A stretch of DNA of 64,000 bases, taken from positions 12,510,439-12,574,438 of the forward strand of contig OZ026596.1 in the NCBI GenBank assembly GCA_964020085.1, read 5' to 3'. The notes under the pieces are model-generated. The model ran no database searches, was not told the origin of the DNA, and worked only from the letters and a program-made list of their open reading frames with translations. The stretch is from Micromussa lordhowensis. Taxonomy: Eukaryota; Cnidaria; Anthozoa; Scleractinia; Lobophylliidae. The stretch's first letter is position 1. The number at the start of each line of letters is the position of its first letter. A program made the position numbers and the translations under genes. Positions 46,741 through 58,557 of the stretch are shown here, in pieces.

Positions 46741-47871
46741 ATGTTCAACAAGAAATTTCTTTGTTGTTGAATGAAATTATTTTTGGTTGAAGTTGAATAA
46801 TTATTTTTGTTGAATGAAAATGATTTGGGTTCAAGTTAAACAAATATATTGTTGTTGAATGTAATTATCTTTGGTTGAAGTTGAACAAATATTTTTGTTG
46901 AATGAAATTATTTTTGGTTGAAGTTGAACAAACATTTTTGTTGAATGAAAATAATTTGGGTTGAAGTTGAAAGGTTGTTGAATTTAAATGTAAAATGTTG
47001 AATATAAATATATCTTGCAATCAGTTCTTTACATGGCAATTGATATTTGGGAAGACCTTCCATCTTCTTTAAAAGATTAAAGTATGTTTGTATTCCCGAA
47101 GTCTGTAAAACGTTACCTCCTGTCAGAACAAACACGGAACTAATATTCCGCTAAATTGAATTTGTAAATTCGTAAGTCATATATTTATTACTGTAATTCT
47201 TTCACTCCTTTATATATTGATGTAATTCATACTGTGTAATTACCTGCTTTTTATTCACAACTTAAATCGTACGGGGAGCTAACTAGAAAATACGGTGGCC
47301 CACAACGGCAATACACAAATATATATTATATTACTGCATTCTATATCTTAGCACACAAACATATTCCTTGGCTGTGCGAGTATATTTACCAGTACAATAA
47401 AATATACACCAGTACAACAATATGTATCCCAGCACAGAAATGTTCATTTCAGTACAAAAATATATTAAAACTCCAGTACGGAAATATATTTCCAATTCTT
47501 ATTACACAAATAACAGCTCCAGTACAAAAATGTTATCAATCTCTCAGTACAAAATCATAGGTTCCAGAACAAACATATTCATCGGTTGTGCGACTATATT
47601 CCTCGGTACAGTAAAATTCATGTATACAACAGTACAACAGTATGTATCCCAGTACAGAAATAGAAATCCCAGTACAAAAATAAAAGTTGCGGCACAAAAA
47701 AATTTTATGCTGCGTCCGCTGGACAAGGGTAACGCGGCCTTGGCCTGAATGATGCCCTTTATACATCATTTTCGCGCCATTTTCACAAACCTTACAATGT
47801 ACCAAAGCATCAGACATGGCTTCACTGGGTCCATGTTCATTCTGCTCTAAATGCGGATTTTGTTTAGAAAA
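46741..47871 (+). repeat. Left terminal inverted repeat
   Basis: Contains 40-43-bp tandem units near 46750-46975 (tttttggttgaagttgaac), a cagtacaaaaatat-type array at about 47395-47700, the presumed promoter (47700-47815) and the first 19 codons of the HECT gene. The ORFs across the repeat array on either strand are artefacts. Confidence 0.85.
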
Positions 47872-50800
47872 CGAGTTCAAGTTTTCTCCCAAATGTGGTG
47901 TGAAAGTAACAACATTTCCTACTGGCCGTTGTGAAACAACTACGACACCTTTTTCTCTTCCCAACTTTCATACATTCAAGTCTCAAAAGGAGTCAGAGCG
48001 AAAGACATTCTTTGCTCGCAAAGCACTTGCCGGACACAAGAAGAGAAAAGTCGACGATGAAATGGTAACGATCAACGTGGGAGTGATGAAGGAGAAGGGT
48101 GTGATCAAACGAGGAGAAACCTTGCCCTTGAACGTTCCATCAACAGCATCAGCCGAAGACATTCGCCTCGCTGCAGTAAAGCTGAAACATACTCTGTTCA
48201 ACAGCAGGTTTATTCATTCACAATCTGAGTACATTCTGGCCTTCAAGGACGGCACTGAAGTTAAACACATCCCTGGCGTAGGTCCCGACGAACCGTTTAC
48301 TTTGAGGAGGTACAAGGAAGAGTCTGGATTTGGATATGCACGAATAACTCTATATCTCTTACCTGAAGGAGATATATTTGAAGATCTTCGACGATATGTT
48401 GATGAAGAGGACAATTTGTTGTGTGATGGTTCCTCCAAAGATTCTAGTGATGATGAAGATTTCATTAAGCCTGCATTAAAACCGTCATTGTACCCTGTTC
48501 CACTAAAAAGGCAGAGTTTTAGTTCAGGAAGGGGAAAAAGCACTGCAGCAGCCCCGTCAACATCTTCAGCTGGGGACGACTGCTTCCTGGTCAACTGCCC
48601 TACCTGTTGGGGCACGTTTCCCATCAGTGCAATTGAGGAACATGCAGATAGATGTGCTCAGTCTGTAGAAGAACTTCCAGATCCACACCCAGTTAATTCG
48701 TCATGTTCCAGGCCAACAGGTTTGTGGTACCTGTATGATGAGTTATATTGCATTTTTGGTACAATGTAGATGCACGATTTAGCTATAGAAGTTGTTTTCA
48801 AGATCTATTAAGTTTTAAATTTATGTGGGAGTTCAAGATGTCAATGTGATTAAGTAACATATGCAGATCAAAATTGATATGCAACTGTACGAATGCTTAT
48901 GAATTATTGGCAAGCTAAAAGATAAATTTTTCTATGATCATATATAAGGAGTGTAGTTGTTGTTAAAGCGGTGTAAATATTTAAAAATTGCCTATGTGGT
49001 GAATTAGGCAGCGAGTAAGCATAAGGCTGTAGCTTGCTACTTCTAATGACCCACCTGCTTGTGGAAAAAAATATTGTCTATGTACTTTCAAACTACCACC
49101 TTTTGCATTTGGAGGGAGAGGGGCAGGTAAATAGATTTTTCTAAGATATTGTATCTCTCTTTTCATTTTGTGCTTTAAGCTGTTGTGCAAGAGAAAGGAA
49201 TGCTTAAAGACCAAATCTGTAATCTGGCAGCAAAGGTACAGCAAGAGGAAATAAGGGTCACTGTCCGAAGAAATCACCTATGGTCAGATTTTACCAGAGC
49301 TCGCAGTGATTACTACTCTCCCGTGAACACCATCAAAATTACTTTAAGTGGGCAGGTGGGCAGGGTCAATTTCTAGGGATTGACTTGGGATTAATATTTA
49401 TTTTGCTTTTTGTGTCTTCAGTAAGAGGGCTGATTTTCTGGATGATAATATCATTACGATGTCGGCCCCCACGGCCCCCACCACCGTTTTATTGAAAGAT
49501 TTCAAGTTCTTCATGTAGGATTTTTTTTATTTTATTGAAATGATTGAATACTGTAGAAACAGGCTATTTCCTGATGGGGTACCAACAAAGTCCATATTAG
49601 CTGTGACAAGAGATGACTTTGTCACCGCTGGGGAAGTGATGGCCATGTCAGTTGTCCAGGGCGGACCAAGTCCAAACTTCCTTGCTCAAGAAATTTACAA
49701 TGTGGTCAGTAGATCGTTTGCCATTGAGGAACTGAAAGATGAATCATTGAAGGAAACTTGTGTCAAGGTACAAATGATATATTTAAAATTCCAGGGAATA
49801 TGAGAAACTTTATTTTTGTAGCTTGGGCCGAGTTTTTGAAAACCCAGTTAGCAGTATTCCTGGGTTAAGTATGCAACAAAACATCTGGACTGTCATGTGT
49901 CATGGTAATTAACCCTGGCTTTGCACCAATCATCTTTCAGACAACTTAGCCCTGACGGGAAACATGATAAGAAAAAGATGAACAGTTTTTTTTTAATTCA
50001 CGTAAAATTTTGTTAGGCAAAAGAATCTCCCTCAAATAAACACAGTGCTTTGTGACAGATGCTTTTGAAAGTCTTGTATTTAATAGACATCCACTTCAGA
50101 GAACACTTGCTAAGTTATTAACCAAATAGAATGATTTTATAAATAGCAGCTGAATTGTGATAGCATGCATTTTAAAATGGCATGAAGTGTTCCTGAACAG
50201 CAAAGTAATAAATTACTCAGTAGCACTAACAAGAATTGACAATTTTAATGTTATGATATCTATATTTTTTAGCTCACAAATGCATCAGAAGATCAACTTT
50301 CAGACATATTAATGGAAGACCAAACTCTGGATACTCTTCAAGGCATTGGATATAATGGTGTACCCGCAAGAGAAAACAAAGAATCAATTGAAAAAAATCA
50401 TTGAGTAAGTACTGCATATGGTGCAGATCAATACATTTATACAGCTGCCCTAACGTTTAGTGTGTTTGTACTAATGTATCGGTCAATTCCAACTCCAGCC
50501 AGAACCCCCCTCCCTCCGCAGGGCTACTGCAGCCCGGTAAAAAAAAGGGGGGCGTGGAGAAATGAGAATGTGGGGGCTGGGAGCAGGTGGAGTCCACTGA
50601 TGCATAAGATCCAAACACTTAATAGTTGGAAACCATTGTACCTTAACTCATGCTCATAGCTGAGCTGCATTTTTTGTTCTGTTTTTCTTTTTAAATGGTT
50701 TTCCTTTATAGATGTGTACATACCCATGTCTTTATGTGACAGGGTAATATAAATCTGATGAAGTCAGCTGACTGCAAGGGAAAAATTTAATTTCTTTTGC

Positions 50801-51685
50801 AAAAGCAAAGCTTTCTTTCCCCTTTATGGGGCAAGATAACAAGTTTTTTGCTCTCAGTGAAGTTACAGTAAAATTATAATGCACTGTAAAGCTTCAGATG
50901 AATCATTCCACTAACCCCGGGTAGATCACAAAACACTGCCTTGGTAAAATAATGGTTTGTATCCAGAAGTCAAGTGTGTTTGTGTTACTAATGCCTGGAA
51001 GCAATTAATTATATTAAATTACGTTAAATGGAATAACAGTAATAGCAGTTTTGTGGGCATTTTTTTAAAATGCGTACAAGGGACCTTTCGCTAAATGTCC
51101 CATTTTACTAATTAAAAATTTAATGTTCCAATTAAGGAGTATTTGGCTGATTTAATTTTGTTCTTGTTCTTTTACAGAGCAATCTGTATGCATGACCAAT
51201 CTCCCACAATATTGTCTAGCATCTCCAAACTTGAAGAAGGATTGAAGACCTACGGCCTCTTAAAGTCAATAAGAGAGCAGCCACTGATATGGGAACCAGT
51301 GTTTGTCTCAGGAAGTTCCCCCAGTTTAACAGCTACAGCTTTTCTTAATGAGTTGCTTGTGGATTTCAGTTTGTCTGATGTTAAGAAACAAAAGGAGATA
51401 GATGTATTCTATCATTTTACCAACTACATACAATCACTCAATACAGATGGTTTGCAAACAACCTTGAAGTGGGCAGTTGGATCCAGTACTATTCCACCAC
51501 TGGGATTACCCAAGAAACTGTCTATACAGTTTCTGCATGGCTGTGTAGTTGGATGCCGATGTCGGCCAACCACATCCACATGTGCTCTTAAAATTACCCT
51601 GCCTGTGCATCTTGACAATGCAGATGACATGAAGAGTATCATGGGTTCAGCTAAAGCTGATTCAGAGGGCTTTGGTTTGGTTTAA
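47816..51685 (+). pseudogene. Transposon-borne HECT E3 ubiquitin-ligase-like gene, one frameshift
   Basis: Exons are 47816-48719, 49180-49355, about 49541-49767, 50273-50404 and 51178-51685. Exon 1 encodes a Cys-rich leader (CSKCGFCLEN then SPKCG), a ubiquitin-like or PB1-like region (VTINVGVMKEKGVIKRG, RRYKEESGFGYARITLYLL), an acidic Ser stretch and a UBZ-like finger (CPTCWGTFPISAIEEHADRC). Exons 2-5 give the HECT domain: VRRNHLWSDFTRARSDYYSP, EVMAMSVVQGGPSPNFLAQE, then LKWAVGSSTIPPLG and RPTTSTCALKITLP with the catalytic Cys. The junctions 48719/49180 and 49767/50273 keep phase. Exon 4 ends in a 7-A run; one A too many makes it read into TGA and misses the phase of exon 5. An exon between 49355 and 49541 (the usual GG-x-RREFF part) was not found. 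A HECT protein would transfer ubiquitin to a target; the role in the element is unknown. Confidence 0.75.
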
Positions 51686-52439
51686 AAATGAATGTTAATC
51701 TTGCCTTGAGATGAGAACTTATTGCCATTTAATATGTTGAAATTTGTTCAATTATTGTAAAATTATTATTCTTTGGACTTGAAGAATATACAAAAAGAAT
51801 GTCCATTAAGGCCACACACTGTAGGGCAAGTCAATTACCCATGACATACCCATGCTGCCTTTGACTCTTTGTAAATGACTCCAAGGACTTTGTCGTTACT
51901 CTGCTGTTTGTTCTGGATACAATTAAGTGTTTATCTCATAAATGGATGAGAAAAAAAATATTGCCTTGATTATTACAGTTACCCTTAGGTCAAGAATATT
52001 TTTTGGAATAGGAAGATACTGTATATTACCTTTGACCTTTCTTCCATGGAGTATTAATTTAAAAAAATATTGCTACATCTAAGTCATATTTATCCACTTG
52101 TGCATTTTATGTTATGATTTACCAATGGCTGTCCCTCCATATAGGTTGAGACATCATTTTTAGGCATATTGAAGATATAGAAATTTGTCAAATAATTGCT
52201 TGTAAAATAGATGTTCTTATCACCTTAGTCTCTTTAAGCTCCCCCTTGGGTTTACAGTATATGGTGCAGCTGGAAATCAGTGGAACTAAGAAGTTTTTAA
52301 GTTCAACCCATTCACTTCTGGAACTGTTGCTGGGTCTTAGGGAATTTAATGGAATTTTTTGGCTAATTTACTTGTTTGGTTTTTGCTTGTTTCTCTGGCC
52401 CGTTTGACTGAATTGCATTCATAAATGGGAAACCGTAAC

Positions 52440-53052
52440 TAATAGGCCTTTTGCAACAGTTGGTCATGTGACGTTCTTTTTAAGAACACACGGATTAATA
52501 ATTGGTAATGCATAATGTTATCAGAAATGGAAAGACCAGTTTCAAATAAGCTTACATGCAAATTTTCAGGTTTATATCTTGTAAGGGGGAATTTTTATGG
52601 ACGTTAGAAATTAGAAGGATTTGTATGAGAAGAAGTCGCTTTGCCAACCAGTCATGCTCCAGTAGTTTTCCATACAAATCCTTGTAATTTTGCAAGTTTT
52701 CAAGCTGCCATAAAATCTTTGCCTTTCGGTGTAAGGGCCCAGAAATTTTCATTTTTCCTAATAATTTACCCCTCTTTCTACCTCCAATAGTTATATGCGA
52801 GCAGTTTTTTTTGGTAGAGATAAATAACAGAAAAAGTTTCTGTCGGGCAAAGCATCCTCGCTTCTGTACAAAACCTTCTAATTTTTGCAATATTCAAATC
52901 GTCATTAAATCTCAACTTTATACGGCATTGGTCTAAAAATTGGTGTCCTGGCTATTTAAAACATGCTCTTTCCAGCTTTGAAATTCATTTAGCTGCAGCT
53001 AAAAGTTTAGAAATTATCGGTCACGTGACCAACCGTTGCAAAAGGCCTATTA
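52440..53052. mobile_element. 613-bp foldback/TIR element nested in the transposon
   Basis: The left end taataggccttttgcaaca is mirrored by the right end ttgcaaaaggcctatta. The inverted match continues through ggtca-gtgac for about 33 bp. The minus ORF 52552-52890 has no recognisable motif. Termini resemble 29291-29761. Confidence 0.75.
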
Positions 53053-53219
53053 TGATGTAACATGGAACAAGGGGTTCCACACAGGTGGGTTCAGGAGTAA
53101 ATCTTCTAAAAAGTCACCACTACTAATGTAATTTAAAATAACCTGACCAACAATATTTCTGGTTTGTCCAACTAAAATGGTGACCTGGTCAAAATTATTG
53201 CAGTTCTGCATTTCAATAA

Positions 53220-54020
53220 CAAGCTATTCGTTGTGGACGAATCACTATCATGGAACAATCTTGTGTCATATATTGCCTCGAGAGTTTATCCTAAACTGAA
53301 ACTTTTAAATAGAATTTCATCTTTTCTTGGCCCTACTATTTTACTGAAGATCTATAAAATGACAATATTACCTATTTTAGACTATGGCTGCATCGTATGG
53401 GGCCTTTGCAGTAAGAAGAACTCCAATTTTCTAGAAAGGTTGCAAAATAAAGCAATGCGAATAATTTTAAGAACGAATCACTTAACGTGCACTCAGTCAA
53501 TGAGGGAGAGACTTGGCCTGTTAACATTGTTTAACAGGCGCCGTTATTTACGTCTTCAACTAGTATATAAAATCGTAAATGACTATCACTGTCCCAGGCA
53601 ACTTCAAGGGTATTTTGCACTGAGATCAGAACTTCGCCGTAAAGCCCTCAGAGATGGTAGGGAACTTCATCTCCCAAGATATAAAACAGCTATGGGTTAG
53701 TCAACATTCGAGTATGCCGCTGCAAAGGAATGGAATGACCTTCCCAAAACAATACGTGCTTGTGAAACGCTAAGATGTTTTAAAGTTAAAACTTTTAAAT
53801 TCTTAATAGAATCGGATAAGACACAACACATGTGTAGTGTATAAGTTTATTTTTCTGTCATTGTATTTTAATCTTAATTGTATTGATAGTGAAATGTATT
53901 TTTAATCAGTTAGTATTCTTATGTACTGATCACCGGTTTATACCACCGTTTTTTATGTTAAAATCGCTGATCGTTTTTTTTCAGTTTAAATAAAGCATTT
54001 ATTATTATTATTATTATTAA
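53220..54020 (+). pseudogene. 5'-truncated non-LTR retrotransposon tail
   Basis: The frame from about 53230 has DESLSWNNLVSYIASRVYPK, MTILPILDYGCIVWG, RLQNKAMRIILRTNHLTC and RERLGLLTLFNRRRYLRLQL. A stop at 53698 is followed by AAAKEWNDLPKTIRACETLR in the same frame. This is the RT thumb and C-terminal region of a jockey/CR1-like element. It ends in an (ATT)n tail at about 53998-54018. Inserted in the middle of the large transposon between its two genes. Confidence 0.75.
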
Positions 54021-54179
54021 CAATCACATGCAGCATTGAATCAATGTGCTACTATATGATTGACTGGTGCCATTATACCTCAAGAATAAAAAGTGTTGTT
54101 CTTGCGAAACCACTGCGGTCTACAAAATGAAAAAAGTTTACATTTGATAGGTCTCATTGTTAAAGGCAGTTGTTCATCA

Positions 54180-55549
54180 TCTACTGGGTAGCAATACTAA
54201 CAAATTGCAGATACAACCATTCTGCCTCTCTCCAGTTGCTTGGTAGATGAAAATTGCTGTTAGCCATAATGTAGTCAAAGTAATTCTGAAATTCGTTAAT
54301 TTCATCTTCATGCTGTAACAAGTTGTCTGACACAAAACGTAGTTTCTCAGTAGAAACTGGAAGAAGTAGCCCATCAATTCCCCCATTACATTCTGGTAAA
54401 CAAAATAATTCATCAGGTCTACCAGGCACAGTGTCATGCTTAGAGTCCCGGATGCGGTGACTGTATCAGTGTTCTCCTACTAAGTCCAGGTCTTCTTGCA
54501 GAATTCTAGAAAAGCAATACCACAAAGCTTCTTCCTGTAACTGGTTTCCTGGGTGAAATTCACCTTTTTCAATCAAATCTTTGAAGTAGTTGATCCACCA
54601 AGTTGAACGATTCCTTCTATAGAACCACCACCCTTCAATCCTCTGATTAGAAGGAGACGATCCAAACACATGCGCATCAGCTGTACCTCTAAATTCACAC
54701 TGTATTGCCGCCAAGACACCATTTTCAGTGCCACAATCGCTACGCACTTTGACTGGACAACCGCCGTATTCAGTAACACACTCTAAGAAATTCTTCGCTG
54801 GAACTTCAGGATTATTGTTTGAACGCGCCACTTGTAACCACATAATCTTTCTGCTCCAGCCGTCGATACAGCCATGTATAGGAAAACCAAAAGGTTTTAA
54901 TTTGTCATATCTATCAATGTGCCAGCAAAAGTTAGGACCTGGAGCAAAATATTTCCTTCTTTTCAGTCGTTTCCCTTTCCTCACCTCGCAACCCAAGGGG
55001 TCGAGTTCCCTCACGACTGTTGCAACTACTTGTCGAGGGACTTGAATCCCGTCAAGTCGAAGTGTATGCCACACAGATCTGTATCCACCCATACAGCCAG
55101 GACCATCAAGTTGTTCAGCTACACGCTGTCGTACTTCAGCTAAATCATAAACAGGACACCGTCTACGCAAACCGTAACTCTGCAATCGATATCTCAGTGT
55201 TCGCTCCCCTATATGAATACCGTGCTGTTTAGAAAGTAAATGGTGGAACAGAGAATTAACTCTGAAGTGTAATTTAATTTACACTTCAGAGTTAATTCTC
55301 TGTTCCACCATTTGTGTTCATAGTGCTACGCGGCACAACATTCATATGTTTAGAAAGTAGCTTGACAATACTTTCATGAGTATATCCCCTCGAAAAGTAA
55401 TACTCGATAATCGACCTTTCATCATCATCGCTTGCTACCTCTGAATTCACCTCTGTTCCACAAGACGGGCAAAAATCGTAGTCGTTCAGGTGATTTTCTA
55501 AACAAAATCCGCATTTAGAGCAGAATGAACATGGACCCAGTGAAGCCAT
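54180..55549 (-). pseudogene. Integrase-core (rve-type) transposase of the 10-kb transposon, disrupted
   Basis: The start at 55549 gives the TIR leader MASLGPCSFCSKCGFCLEN, then a second CxxC (FCPSCG) completing a zinc ribbon, an acidic stretch and a helical part (EYYFSRGYTHESIVKLLSKH). The frame stops in a hairpin at 55238-55313. It resumes with HLLSKQHGIHIGERTLRYRL (HTH), then GGYRSVWHTLRLDGI. The catalytic core follows: FCWHIDRYDKLKPFG (D1), IDGWSRKIMWL, VRSDCGTENG (D2) and SSPSNQRIEGWW (E). An in-frame TGA at about 54467 (EH-stop-YSHRIR, where relatives probably have Trp) is followed in the same frame by the C-terminus to 54181. The acidic triad is preserved, but the hairpin and stop probably inactivate it. 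The enzyme would cut and join the element's ends. Confidence 0.8.
55238..55313. repeat. Perfect hairpin, 35-bp arms, 6-nt loop, inside the transposase gene
   Basis: The left arm (55238-55272) begins aaatggtggaacagagaatt. The loop is tttaat, and the right arm (55279-55313) is its exact reverse complement. The half nearer the catalytic region is coding (FHHLL in the minus frame); the other half introduces TAA into the upstream frame. Confidence 0.9.
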
Positions 55550-56753
55550 GTCTGATGCTTTGGTACATTGTAAGGTTTGTGAAAATGGCGCGAAAATGAT
55601 GTATAAAGGGCATCATTCAGGCCAAGGCCGCGTTACCCTTGTCCAGCGGACGCAGCATAAAATTTTTGGTAAGTACTTGGTGTATCCCTTATTATAGTGT
55701 ATTTAGAACGTAGCATAATATATTTATCCTTATTATAGTGTATTAGATACACTATAATATCTGGAAGGGATACATGAAGTACTTAGGAAATTTTTTTGTG
55801 CCGCAACTTTTATTTTTGTACTGGGATTTCTATTTCTGTACTGGGATACATACTGTTGTACTGTTGTATACATGAATTTTACTGTACCGAGGAATATAGT
55901 CGCACAACCGATGAATATGTTTGTTCTGGAACCTATGTTTTTGTACTGAGAGATTGATAACATTTTTGTACTGGAGCTGTTATTTGTGTAATAAGAATTG
56001 GAAATATATTTCCGTACTGGAGTTTTAATATATTTTTGTACTGAAATGAACATTTCTGTGCTGGGATACATATTGTTGTACTGGTGTATATTTTATTGTA
56101 CTGGTAAATATACTCGCACAGCCAAGGAATATGTTTGTGTGCTAAGATATAGAATGCAGTAATATAATATATATTTGTGTATTGCCGTTGTGGGCCACCG
56201 TATTTTCTAGTTAGCTCCCCGTACGATTTAAGTTGTGAATAAAAAGCAGGTAATTACACAGTATGAATTACATCAATATATAAAGGAGTGAAAGAATTAC
56301 AGTAATAAATATATGACTTACGAATTTACAAATTCAATTTAGCGGAATATTAGTTCCGTGTTTGTTCTGACAGGAGGTAACGTTTTACAGACTTCGGGAA
56401 TGCAAACTCTTGCAAAATCTTTTAAAGAAGATGGAAGGTCTTCCCAAATATCAATTGCCATGTAAAGAACTGATTGCAAGATATATTTATATTCAACATT
56501 TTACATTTAAATTCAACAACCTTTCAACTTCAACCCAAATTATTTTCATTCAACAAAAATGTTTGTTCAACTTCAACCAAAAATAATTTCATTCAACAAA
56601 AATATTTGTTCAACTTCAACCAAAGATAATTACATTCAACAACAATATATTTGTTTAACTTGAACCCAAATCATTTTCATTCAACAAAAATAATCATTCA
56701 ACTTCAACCAAAAATAATTTCATTCAACAACAAAGAAATTTCTTGTTGAACAT
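55494..56753 (-). repeat. Right terminal inverted repeat, with MITE inserted
   Basis: Mirror of the left repeat, including the promoter region and leader codons of the integrase gene. It differs by a few substitutions, a short changed patch near 56400-56430 and the 120-bp insertion at 55668-55787. Confidence 0.85.
55660..55795. mobile_element. 120-bp MITE with 8-bp TSD in the right TIR
   Basis: Element 55668-55787, ends ggtaagtacttggtgtatcc and its imperfect reverse complement. AAATTTTT at 55660-55667 and 55788-55795. The left TIR has the empty site (4 A and 7 T uninterrupted at about 47695-47706), so the insertion came after the TIR pair formed. It lies about 115 bp upstream of the integrase start codon. 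Confidence 0.85.
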
Positions 56754-56859
56754 AAATATAAGTTGTTGCATATAAATGTGCAAGTTGTTGAATTTGGCAA
56801 CATTTCGCTAACTATAAGCGGCGGCTGATTCATACGGCGTTCTCCTCATGTGCTGAACC

Positions 56860-57242
56860 TACAGCCGCATCAACACGAGCCATTTCTATGTGACAAATAC
56901 GTTTGATCGTGTCGATGGCACAGCATTTAAATATTCGTCAGCAGTTCAACGTTTAGTGCCTCAGTAATGACTTTGGACAGCAGAGATACCCAGAAACAAG
57001 GCGAGGCTTTGTAGTCGCCCACCCCCAAAACATAGCAGTTTACAAACATATTTGCCACATTTTATGTGAAGAGTCGTCTACTCGGGCAATTTTTCACGTG
57101 ACAATTTTTATTTGTCACATAACAACTGGCGCGCCAGTTTTTCAGCAAATGAATTTGCCACATAAAATTTAAGCAACTTTTGTCATATAGACGGGCAAAT
57201 AAAAATTGTCACAAAAAAATGTGCTCGTGTGGATGCGGCTTA
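56860..57242. mobile_element. ~380-bp TIR element
   Basis: The left end tacagccgcatcaacacgagc and right end gctcgtgtggatgcggctta are inverted with two mismatches. Inner words (tgtgacaaat, gccacat) alternate in both orientations. Non-coding; no clear TSD. Confidence 0.65.
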
Positions 57243-58557
57243 ATGGATAAATTAGTGTAACGAACATCGTGATCTTTGTCATTTGCATGGGACTAAGGTC
57301 TAACAATGGAGAAAAGTACGAGCGAAATTAAATTTTTAGCTGTGTCCGCGATTTTTTTCATCCTTACTGACATTTACTCTTAATATTTGAAATATTCAAA
57401 TGCAATGGAAATTTATTTGGGAAGAAATAGCGAAAAGTTGACTTTATCGTCGTCATTCAAGGCGCTTTCGATCACGGAGCCAGTCAATCGGCCCATAGTT
57501 GAGTTATGTTTTTGTGAAAAAAAAAAAAACCTCTTAGTCGGCGCGACGGGTCAATGGGTGAGAGTTAGTGAGAGATGTATGTATGTCACACCAATCAGAT
57601 TAGATCTACTATAAACAGCCAATCAAATTTCTCGTTGTCAAGGTAAATGGTATATGACAAGATCTGATCCCGATATAGTTCAGAACGGCTATATTTATTC
57701 TTCTATAAGAGAGGAGGACGTATTCATATATTGGGCTTATTTCGTCGTCTTCTGTGGGTTACGCAGAGGATTTTTTGGGCGGGTTTGATAATCATTCGCA
57801 ATTGGATAATCAGTCAGAGAAAGATAGTGTTTGGCATGTAACTACGAGCATACGATGAAGGGTTTAGCTTTTCCCATTACATAATGTTCTGAATTAAATG
57901 AGTCTACTGCCGCTCTACTACTAGGTTTAAGATGTAAATGAAAAAAAGTTGATCAGTGTTGCTTCTATGATAGGAACAATTATATTTTAGGGGCGCGGAA
58001 TGTACTACTGGGAATCTGAAGAGGTTGCGACCAGGTTCAAATCGTTTGCGTGTTGTATTTAAATCTAAATGTTGCCGCAGAGTCCGTAATACTTGTTTCG
58101 AGCGTGTCGTGAATTTCAGTATCCATTGATAAGTTTCAATGTGAAGAGCGAAGAGACTACAATTAATTTGGTCAACAGAACAAAAAGGTATTATTCTGTG
58201 ACAATTTTACAATTGGAATGGTTCTTGTTTACTACTCGAACGAGAAGATAGGTTTTAAATGAAACTAAATCATTTCTTTTCAATGTGATCAGGGTTTTCG
58301 CTTTTTCACATTAATAGCCAGTACGAATTGTAGTAGAAGAAAATGGAAGTTATTTTTGTTCAAGATAAGTTGAGTGGGGTATATGAAGTCTTAGACGTTT
58401 TATTGTATAAACATAGGGACTTTGGTAATTGAAAATAAAGTTTGACGTGTATGTTGCCGGTTTTTTATTTTTAGTCCGGTTTGGAGGGGAGTGTGAAAGT
58501 TACGTACATACTTTGGGTTGTTTTAGAGTGCATAATTTTCAGTGTAATGGTGGCTAG
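57243..58557. other. No gene recognised
   Basis: AT-rich; the plus frame at 57387-57614 shows no domain. I see nothing to annotate. Confidence 0.35.

Larger units (their letters stand above)
46741..56753. mobile_element. ~10.0-kb DNA transposon with 1.13-kb TIRs, HECT gene and integrase gene
   Basis: The terminal inverted repeats are 46741-47871 (1131 bp) and 55494-56753 (1260 bp, or 1132 after removing a 120-bp MITE and its 8-bp duplication). They are nearly identical. The outer ends read atgttcaacaagaaatttct. Subterminal parts hold tandem repeats (ttgttgaatgaaattatttt units; later cagtacaaaaatat units). Each TIR ends inside a coding region after 19 shared codons. Two genes run inward: HECT-like (plus) and integrase-core (minus). 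Secondary insertions at 52440-53052, about 53220-54020 and 55668-55787 sit inside. No flanking target-site duplication is obvious (left flank ctcgatcgg, right flank aaatataag). An IS3EU-like affiliation is possible from the integrase, but I cannot confirm it. Confidence 0.85.

Noticed and set aside
47422..47748. ORFs rich in Tyr/Ser/Thr in the TIRs (also 55733-56071)
   Set aside because: They are translations of cagtacaaaaatat-type tandem repeats and occur on both strands.
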